This document shows, piece by piece, positions 58,528 through 64,000 of a DNA stretch of 64,000 nucleotides. A program made the translations under genes and the position numbers. Position 1 is the first letter of the stretch, and each line of letters starts with the position of its first letter. The DNA comes from Thermococcus sp. JdF3 (GTDB taxonomy: Archaea; Methanobacteriota_B; Thermococci; Thermococcales; Thermococcaceae), in NCBI RefSeq assembly GCF_012027495.1, contig NZ_SNUK01000002.1:186001-250000 (forward strand). Reading direction: 5' to 3'. The notes below the pieces were generated by a model. The model was not told the DNA's origin. It worked only from the letters and a program-made list of their open reading frames with translations, and did not search any database.

Positions 58528-59733
58528 TCAGGAGTGGGCGAGTATGAACTCATCGACCTTGTGGAGCATGTCCAGTGCTATTGCGAAGTGGGCTTTGGCC
58601 TGGAGGGGCTTCTTTGCCTTGAGAAGCTCGACGCCTATCCTGAGCTCCTGGGCGGCCACTTTCAGCTGAACCTCCGCCCTGGTGGTGTCAACACCCCTGC
58701 TCTTGAGCTCGCGGAGCGCCTTCGCGTCCTTCTGAATCCTGTCGTTCATCTCCCTGAGGAAAGCGCGGACGTCCTTCAGCTTTTCATCGAGCTCCCTCTC
58801 GCGAACCTTTCTGAGTACGAACTCAACGGCGTTGTGGAACTCAACTATGGTTTCCCTGTTATCCTTCATGACGGTCAGAGCGTCCTCCCACTTGCCCTCG
58901 TCGGCCAGGGCCTTGACCTGGCTGTAAACCTCCGAGAAAGCATTGAGCCTCTCCTGGAGCTCCGTCACGTTGTAACCGTTCTGCTCCCCGACTTCGATTG
59001 CCTTCTGAGCTATCTCCATTCCCTTCTCGCCCTTGATCAGGAAGTCCTTGACGATCTCCTCAGCGTTTGCGTAGGCGAGCTCCTCGCGGACCTTTCTCAG
59101 CTCCTCGTCGAGGAGGGCTTTCTTCTCTTTGGCGACTTCATAGTCTGCCTTCGCCTTTTCGTAGTCCCCGGCCTTAAGGTCATCGAGCACAACTTTGTAG
59201 GCATCTTTGGTCTCGTTGTAGAGCGCGGTGAGGTTGCTCACGTCTATCCCCTGGTTCCCCGCCAGCCTTATGGTCTTCTCAACGAACCTGAAGTACTCCG
59301 TCATGCGCTCGATTTCCATTTTGATGCGTTCCCTTACATCCTGGACCTTCTCTTTGGCCTCCTTAAGCGCTGAGAGGGCAACCTTGTAGTGGTGCATGGC
59401 CGTGAGGCTGTCCAGTATCGAGTTGTAGTAGTCGCCGGCCTCGTACTCGCTCACCGCCTTTTCCCTGTAGTCCTCTGCGAGCTCGTAGTGGGTGAGTATC
59501 GTGGAGTTCTCGGGCAGCTTGTCCTTTATAGGTTCTATCTTCTCCCCGGCGAACTTGCTCAGCCTCTGAAGCTGGTCAATCAGCTGACCCGCTATCACCA
59601 TCTCCCTGGTGCTGTTGTCCATTGCTACTCCAGTGTACGAGCCGGTGTTGTTGCTCTCAGCCAGGCCCAGCGGTATTACGCTGCCAAGGAGCAGCATTGC
59701 CAGGGCCAGTGCAAAGCCCTTTATCCCCTTCAT
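58528..59733 (-). CDS. secreted helical (coiled-coil) protein, module A
   Basis: The 401-residue exported protein has a signal peptide (1 to about 25). The rest is nearly all charged helix with repeated hairpins (HYELAEDYREKAVSEYEAGDY, ALYNETKDAYKVVLDDLKAGDYEKAKADYE, ALADEGKWEDAL). This looks like a chain of TPR-like or spectrin-like pairs. It is paralogous to 56168-57502 but lacks the acidic tail and the Asn/Thr-rich stretch. There is no membrane anchor at the C-terminus (FILAHS). ATG 59733 is preferred because GGTGATGCCC lies before it. It is the first gene of its pair, with the regulator gene downstream. Family unknown. Confidence 0.8.
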   Translation of the reverse strand: MKGIKGFALALAMLLLGSVIPLGLAESNNTGSYTGVAMDNSTREMVIAGQLIDQLQRLSKFAGEKIEPIKDKLPENSTILTHYELAEDYREKAVSEYEAGDYYNSILDSLTAMHHYKVALSALKEAKEKVQDVRERIKMEIERMTEYFRFVEKTIRLAGNQGIDVSNLTALYNETKDAYKVVLDDLKAGDYEKAKADYEVAKEKKALLDEELRKVREELAYANAEEIVKDFLIKGEKGMEIAQKAIEVGEQNGYNVTELQERLNAFSEVYSQVKALADEGKWEDALTVMKDNRETIVEFHNAVEFVLRKVRERELDEKLKDVRAFLREMNDRIQKDAKALRELKSRGVDTTRAEVQLKVAAQELRIGVELLKAKKPLQAKAHFAIALDMLHKVDEFILAHS

Positions 59734-59765
59734 GGGCATCACCGATGAACGCTAGGGGCTAAACC

Positions 59766-59773
59766 TATTTGAG
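59766..59773 (-). promoter_or_regulatory. TATA-like element of module A
   Basis: The minus strand reads TCAAATAG about 33-40 bp before the ATG at 59733. It is weaker than the module B box, which would suit an activator-dependent promoter. Confidence 0.35.
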
Positions 59774-59790
59774 GACTCCGACGGAACGAA

Positions 59791-59806
59791 CGTTTCAGAG
59801 CGTTCC
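59791..59806 (-). promoter_or_regulatory. 16-bp motif shared by the two module promoters, copy A
   Basis: On the plus strand this reads CGTTTCAGAGCGTTCC, 58 bp before the module A start. It overlaps the end of the preceding gene. A further GGAACG at 59783-59788 makes a wider inverted pair with the CGTTCC at its right end. Confidence 0.6.
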
Positions 59807-60076
59807 ATTCCTCTCAAGCTCCCTTATATGGAGGGCTGTAACGCATATTCCTTCCACCACGTTCCTAAAATGCGGAATCTCTCCAAACTGGGCGTACAGA
59901 CTCCCGTAGTTCGGGTGCCACGCATCGACCTGCTCACGCCCTCTGGCGGTGATGATGTACACCACCCAGCCCTTATCCTTGAGCATCTCAACGAGCCTCC
60001 ACACGTTCGTCATGTCGTTTTCCTCGGCTATCTCAACGCCGTACTCGGCCTTGATTTTCTCGAAAAGTTCCGACAT
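59795..60076 (-). CDS. small conserved protein of unknown function (93 residues)
   Basis: ATG 60076 has GGTGAGAAAG upstream. The protein begins SELFEKIKAEYGVEIAEEND and has a strand WVVYIITARGREQVDAW, so it looks like a small alpha-beta domain, perhaps winged helix. It has a single cysteine. It sits between the module A promoter and an exporter gene on the same strand. I recognise no family. Confidence 0.65.
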   Translation of the reverse strand: MSELFEKIKAEYGVEIAEENDMTNVWRLVEMLKDKGWVVYIITARGREQVDAWHPNYGSLYAQFGEIPHFRNVVEGICVTALHIRELERNGTL

Positions 60077-60107
60077 CTTTCTCACCGGGGAGGATTGGGA
60101 CTGAGCG

Positions 60108-60860
60108 TTAAAAACCTTTGAGTGCCCTGAGGAGGAGCCTCACCGCGACCAGTATCAGAAGCCCTGAGAACAGTATCTTAAACCGCCTCGGCTGCAGCTT
60201 TGGAACCAGTCTGGCCCCCACGGCGGCCCCTATTATGAGGCCGGGGGAGAGCAGGAGCGCCGTTTGAAGGTCCACCTGCCCAAGTCCGATGTGGGTGGCC
60301 GTTCCCACCAGGGCCGTGAAGAACAGGGCGAGGCTGGACGTTCCGACCGCGTAGTTCACGGGGAGGCCCGCGAGGGTGTGGAAGAGGGGAACGTTCAGTA
60401 CGCCCCCGCTGACCCCCAGAAGTCCGGAGGTTAGACCGGAGAGGGCACCGATCAGCGGAACCTTTCTATAGTTTATCCTCAAAGCCTCCCCGCGGTTTCT
60501 TACATCGCTTTTCCTGATGAAGATGTGGGCAACGTAGATTAGGAGAAGCCCGAATACTGCCTCCAGCACGTTTGAGTTCAGCATCCCCGAGAGGTACGCG
60601 CCTATCACCGCGGCCGGAATTGAAAAGGCCTCCTTCAGAAAGGCCACCCTGTAGAGAACCCTGCCGGCCCGGATGTGGGCGTAGGCGGAGGATAGGGAGC
60701 TTATCGTGATACAGGCGAGGCTGGTTCCGATAGCCACGTGAATGGGCAGTCCAAGGAACACCAGGGAGGGGACGATGAGGAACCCGCCCCCTACCCCGAA
60801 GAGGCCCGCTATCGTGCCTATGAGTGCACCGATTAAAACCGCCATCACCGGGTTAAGCAT
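60108..60860 (-). CDS. TauE/SafE-family anion exporter, copy 1
   Basis: The 250-residue membrane protein has about eight helices in two homologous halves. The repeats GALIGTIAGLFGVGGGFLIVPSLVFLG and GALSGLTSGLLGVSGGVLNVPLF are diagnostic of the TauE/SafE fold. The family moves sulfite, sulfonates or other organic anions, and the substrate here is not readable. A paralogue lies at 61464-62228, so the pair may have arisen by duplication. The divergent TATA region is at 60889-60940. Confidence 0.9.
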   Translation of the reverse strand: MLNPVMAVLIGALIGTIAGLFGVGGGFLIVPSLVFLGLPIHVAIGTSLACITISSLSSAYAHIRAGRVLYRVAFLKEAFSIPAAVIGAYLSGMLNSNVLEAVFGLLLIYVAHIFIRKSDVRNRGEALRINYRKVPLIGALSGLTSGLLGVSGGVLNVPLFHTLAGLPVNYAVGTSSLALFFTALVGTATHIGLGQVDLQTALLLSPGLIIGAAVGARLVPKLQPRRFKILFSGLLILVAVRLLLRALKGF

Positions 60861-60888
60861 TCCGCATCGGCCCGGTATCCCCCGGAGG

Positions 60889-60940
60889 GTTTATATAATT
60901 TAGCCGGAGGATTACAACTTCAGCCAAAAAATTTTTAAAC
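60889..60940. promoter_or_regulatory. divergent promoters: exporter 1 and small membrane protein
   Basis: On the minus strand TTATATAAAC (60889-60898) serves exporter 1. On the plus strand TTTTTAAAC (60932-60940) lies 22-30 bp before the ATG at 60962, so that transcript would start at or next to its start codon and be leaderless. Confidence 0.55.
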
Positions 60941-60961
60941 TTCAGAACCGTAGAAATCTGG

Positions 60962-61522
60962 ATGAAGATGGGATGGAAAAAGTACTGGCTGATGGTGCTT
61001 CTCGTCTTTGTGATAACCCAACCAGGCTCGATAACCTTCGCCAACTGGGACGCGCCCTACGGCTTTTACAAGGACCTCTCGGTCTGGCTCAGCTCCGCGG
61101 CGGGGGGATTGCTGCTGGTGCTTGCCTACGGCCTGTACGAGTGGGGAAGGAAAAAACTTGGCTCGGCGAATCTCCTTCTCTCCGCCGTTGTCCTGGTCCT
61201 GACCGTGGTGGTTGGTTATAGCGCGGAACTTGCCATCGGCGGGGAGATGGGCTACGGCAGCGGGAACATAGTGCTTTTCGTAATCGGTGGGTTCCTTGGG
61301 TTCATCTTGTCCGTAATGCTACTCTTGATCTCGTTACCATACGTCCCGACGGGAGATTTCTACTACCCCTACGATCGGCCGCTGGTGATCGCGTGGCTGG
61401 TTCTAATCGCGGTGGCGGCACTCATTGGAGCGTCCTATGCCATGGAAAGGAGGAAAGAAAAGCTCACGGAACCGGAAGGCCAAGACCCTTCAGGATCATC
61501 CTCAGAGCCAGGAGAGCCATGA
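60962..61522 (+). CDS. small membrane protein between two exporter genes
   Basis: The 186-residue protein has an N-terminal signal-like helix (10-25) and about four more helices (about 38-56, 65-84, 95-120, 138-160). A charged tail rich in Glu, Gly and Pro ends it. No family is recognised. The absence of a ribosome site and the close TATA fit a leaderless message. Its last 59 bases overlap the end of exporter 2, which comes from the other strand. Confidence 0.7.
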   Translation: MKMGWKKYWLMVLLVFVITQPGSITFANWDAPYGFYKDLSVWLSSAAGGLLLVLAYGLYEWGRKKLGSANLLLSAVVLVLTVVVGYSAELAIGGEMGYGSGNIVLFVIGGFLGFILSVMLLLISLPYVPTGDFYYPYDRPLVIAWLVLIAVAALIGASYAMERRKEKLTEPEGQDPSGSSSEPGEP

Positions 61523-62228
61523 CGACCGCGAAGGCCCTCTTAAGACTGCTCGCCCTCGTCCTCTTCGCTATCCTCGCACCGAGCTGAGCGCCGATTATCA
61601 GTCCCGGCACGAGGAGGACGAGCCACTGCGTCTCCACGTTGCCCATGGCGTAGTGCTTGAGCGCTCCAGCGGTTGCTGTGAACACTATCGCAAAGCTTGA
61701 AGTCGCCACCGCGTAGTGTATGGGGAGGCCGAGGTACGTCAGGAAGGGCACGTTGATTATTCCCCCGCCGACGCCGAGGAGACCGCTGGCGATTCCCGCG
61801 AAGAAACCTCCAATCGGCACCAGCCTGTAGTTGACCCCCACTTCCTCAAGTTTGACCTCACCCGGCTCGGCCGTCTTCTTTCTGTATATCCTGACAGCGA
61901 CTACTACAAGGGCGAGACCGAAGATGACCTTCAGCTGGGCGGCACTTATGAAGCTCGTGAGCCACGCACCGATGTAGGCACCGATTACGGCCGTTGAGGC
62001 AAGCAGGAGGCCGACCTTGTAGTGTATCCTCTTCTGCCTTGAGTACGCTATCGCCGAGCTGAGGGAGGTGAATACAACTGCCGCGCTTGATGTGCCCACC
62101 GCGTGGTGTATCTCGACGCCGAGGAAGTTCAGCGTCGGAACTATCAGGAATCCACCTCCAAGACCAAAGAGCGCCGCAAGGATGCCGATGAATACTCCGA
62201 CTGCGAAGTAGCCGACGTATTTGAGCAA
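61464..62228 (-). CDS. TauE/SafE-family anion exporter, copy 2
   Basis: The 254-residue paralogue of copy 1 has the same two half-repeats (GILAALFGLGGGFLIVPTLNFLG, GIASGLLGVGGGIINVPFLTYLG) and about eight helices. The start is TTG 62228, with a very strong GGAGGTGATT before it. The overlap with the small membrane protein is at the 3' ends. The M42 peptidase gene lies upstream on the same strand with a 28-bp gap. Confidence 0.9.
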   Translation of the reverse strand: MLKYVGYFAVGVFIGILAALFGLGGGFLIVPTLNFLGVEIHHAVGTSSAAVVFTSLSSAIAYSRQKRIHYKVGLLLASTAVIGAYIGAWLTSFISAAQLKVIFGLALVVVAVRIYRKKTAEPGEVKLEEVGVNYRLVPIGGFFAGIASGLLGVGGGIINVPFLTYLGLPIHYAVATSSFAIVFTATAGALKHYAMGNVETQWLVLLVPGLIIGAQLGARIAKRTRASSLKRAFAVVMALLALRMILKGLGLPVP

Positions 62229-62256
62229 GGAATCACCTCCGTCATTGATTGAACAC

Positions 62257-63252
62257 TCACAGTTCGAAGGCTATCGCCTCTATAAGCTTTATCAGTGCCT
62301 CAAGGTCGGCCAGATGGAGGGTCTCCACCTCGCTGTGGAGGTACCTCATCGGAACGCTCAAAGCGAGAACCTCACTCTTGCCCTGGAAGACTGACGCGTC
62401 CGTTCCGCCGCCGGTTACGCCAATCTGGAGGGGAATCCCGTTCCTCGACGCTATTTCCGCGACCTTTCTGGCGAGCCTCCTCGTGTAGATGGCCGAGTTG
62501 TCCACTGCCCTTATCACCGCTCCTCCGCCGAGGCGGACGTCACCCGTTAGCTCGCCACAGCAGGCAAAGGAATCGACGGCGAAGGCGTATCTCGGAGTGT
62601 AACGCTCCGCCAAAAAGCGGGCGCCCTTGAGGCCAATCTCCTCCTGCACGGTGAAGGCGAAAATCCACTTCCCATCCAAGTCGTGGTCAACCAGATCCTT
62701 TATCGCCTCCACGAGGGCAACGACCCCAAAGCGGTCATCGAGGGAGCGGGTGGAGACGTAGCGGCCGTTGAGAACCGCAAAGTGCTTCTTGAAGACCGCG
62801 TAGTCGAGCACCTTAACGCCGAGCTCTTCAGCCTCCTCCCGGCTTTCAGCCCCGATGTCTATGGCGAGCTTGCTCCATGGAACGGTGTCGAACTTCCGTT
62901 CAAGGTTGAGGTGCACCGGAAGGGCGCCAATGACGCCGTCGAGCCTCCCGCTCTCGGTTATCACGTCGAGGTGTCTGCCGTAGAGCAACCTGTCGTCTAT
63001 GCCGCCGATTTTCCTGAAGGTCAGCTTTCCGTCGGGCCTTATGCCCGTCACGAGAAGCCCTATCTCGTCCATGTGGGCCATGAAGATGGCCTTTAGCTCG
63101 CCCTCGCCGAGCTCGACGACGAGGTTTCCAATCGTGTCAACCGTGTAGTCGGCGTAGGGCTCAAGCCACTCCTCTATCTTTTCCCTGACCTTTTCCTCGT
63201 AGCCGGAAATCCCCGGAACCCGGGTGATTTCCCTCAGTTCATCAACGAGCAT
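62257..63252 (-). CDS. M42-family metallo-aminopeptidase (TET type)
   Basis: The enzyme trims peptides in the cytoplasm, usually as a dodecameric tetrahedral shell. The 331-residue protein has the two-metal site in FMAHMDEIGLL, SLDDRFG, VQEEIGLKGA, DSFAC and the final RYLHSEVETLH. The internal VTGGGTDAS motif is diagnostic. ATG 63252 follows GGTGGTTGTG. It is followed by exporter 2 and preceded by the dehydrogenase gene, 10 bases away. Confidence 0.93.
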   Translation of the reverse strand: MLVDELREITRVPGISGYEEKVREKIEEWLEPYADYTVDTIGNLVVELGEGELKAIFMAHMDEIGLLVTGIRPDGKLTFRKIGGIDDRLLYGRHLDVITESGRLDGVIGALPVHLNLERKFDTVPWSKLAIDIGAESREEAEELGVKVLDYAVFKKHFAVLNGRYVSTRSLDDRFGVVALVEAIKDLVDHDLDGKWIFAFTVQEEIGLKGARFLAERYTPRYAFAVDSFACCGELTGDVRLGGGAVIRAVDNSAIYTRRLARKVAEIASRNGIPLQIGVTGGGTDASVFQGKSEVLALSVPMRYLHSEVETLHLADLEALIKLIEAIAFEL

Positions 63253-63262
63253 CACAACCACC

Positions 63263-64000
63263 TCAGAGCATCCTAACCTTCTCGGGCGGACGTATCTTGA
63301 GAACCTCCCTGTTCACGAGCGTCTCCGGAACCTCACCCCTAAGAACAGCCAGGAGGTTCCTAACGGCCTGGAAGCCCATGTCCTCCATGGCTTCTCTCGA
63401 AAGGCCCGCGTAGTGGGGCGTTAGAACCGTCTCCCACTCATGTTTGAAAAGCTCGTGCTCCTGCACTGGCTCGTTCTCGAATACATCCGTCGCGTACCCC
63501 TTCAGTTTCCCTTCCTTGAGGGATTTCATGATGGCGTTCTCATCAACCAGGCTCCCGCGGCCAATATTGACGAGGTATTTGCCTTCGAGGAGCTTGAGCC
63601 TTTCCTCGTTGATGATGTGGTGGGTCTGCGGTGTGGATGGTAGGGCCAAAATCACGATATCGCTCTCCCTCAGGACGTCGTCGAGGGGGAGGTACCTGGC
63701 ACCGGCCTCCTCCTCTATATCGGGCTTCCGCGAGCGGGACCAGTAGAGTATCTCCGTCCCCATCGCCTTCATTCTCCGGGCTATGGCCTTTCCTATCGCC
63801 CCCATGCCGAGGATTCCGACCCTTTTGCCGTAGAGGGTCTCTATCTCCTTGAAACCACCCCACACCGTCCTGTGGGAGTCCCAGTTTCCTGAGCGGATAA
63901 ACCTGTCGGCGTAGGCTATCTTCCTGAGGAGTGCTATGGTCAGGCCAACGGCGAACTCGGCAACGGCCTCGCTGAGAACTCCCGCCACCTTGGTCACGTA
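63263..64000 (-). CDS. D-isomer specific 2-hydroxyacid dehydrogenase (C-terminal part; runs off the window)
   Basis: The frame is open to the window edge, so the N-terminal ~85 residues of a ~330-residue enzyme are missing. The visible part holds the Rossmann loop GILGMGAIGKAIA and the charged RSR at the end of strand 2, which favours NADPH. VNIGRGSLVDE carries the catalytic Arg. An acid lies in DVFENEP, and LTPHYAG has the catalytic His. Glyoxylate, hydroxypyruvate or phosphoglycerate use is possible. The sequence is not the closest form of Thermococcus litoralis glyoxylate reductase. It ends 10 bases before the M42 peptidase gene. Confidence 0.88.
   Translation of the reverse strand, partial: YVTKVAGVLSEAVAEFAVGLTIALLRKIAYADRFIRSGNWDSHRTVWGGFKEIETLYGKRVGILGMGAIGKAIARRMKAMGTEILYWSRSRKPDIEEEAGARYLPLDDVLRESDIVILALPSTPQTHHIINEERLKLLEGKYLVNIGRGSLVDENAIMKSLKEGKLKGYATDVFENEPVQEHELFKHEWETVLTPHYAGLSREAMEDMGFQAVRNLLAVLRGEVPETLVNREVLKIRPPEKVRML

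Overview
The window looks like chromosomal DNA of a hyperthermophilic archaeon of the order Thermococcales, most probably a G+C-rich Thermococcus. The evidence is the protein set: a Pyrococcus-type 616-residue prolyl oligopeptidase, archaeal PurP and PurO, tandem 2-oxoacid:ferredoxin oxidoreductases, a GltPh/GltTk-type aspartate transporter, and FtsY, MetG and CysS of archaeal form. Other signs are GGTGGT/GGAGGT ribosome sites, frequent GTG and TTG starts, archaeal TATA boxes, and a CRISPR repeat whose crRNA tag would read ATTGAAAG as in Pyrococcus. I saw no insertion sequences, rRNA or tRNA genes.

Layout. 1-9.6 kb: a secreted-protein fragment, aspartate symporter, biotin ligase, FBP aldolase (with a glycolytic-regulator palindrome), a biotinylated carboxyltransferase, a CstA-type transporter and a small ArsA/MIP18 operon. 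9.6-14.2 kb: lipase, metalloprotease, PurA, prolyl oligopeptidase. 14.3-23.2 kb: vitamin and purine synthesis, with a bacterial-type riboflavin operon (ribD-ribE-ribBA-ribH), a minus-strand operon thiC-purC-purP-purO, and divergent thi4-thiDN. 23.1-28.3 kb: poorly known proteins and a long FKBP with a histone-like tail. 28.5-29.9 kb: cysS. 30.1-32.5 kb: an orphan CRISPR array (28 repeats) and its leader, read on the minus strand. 32.5-45.4 kb: a phosphoribosyltransferase, a metallopeptidase, a ZnuA-like protein, a BMP-type nucleoside ABC transporter, a box C/D sRNA, ftsY, surE and the archaeosine enzyme RaSEA. 45.6-51 kb: korDABC plus a second alpha-beta-gamma set. 51-52.8 kb: DUF192, a nucleotidyltransferase remnant, vapBC and a pterin enzyme. 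52.9-55.2 kb: metG. 55.2-59.7 kb: a duplicated two-gene module. 59.8-64 kb: two TauE/SafE exporters, an M42 peptidase and a truncated 2-hydroxyacid dehydrogenase.

The best candidate for an undescribed system is 55165-59806. Two tandem modules each encode a secreted helical protein followed by a membrane protein with an outside beta-rich domain and an inside winged-helix domain. The two module promoters share a 16-bp motif (14 of 16 identical) about 60 bp before each first start codon, upstream of the TATA region. I infer a self-controlled surface-sensing switch. Other notable items are a box C/D sRNA with a paired U.U to C.C change in its kink-turn, palindromic operators at the thiC/thi4, ribD/POP and cysS/fkbp divergent promoters, and two short genes of 56 and 57 residues.
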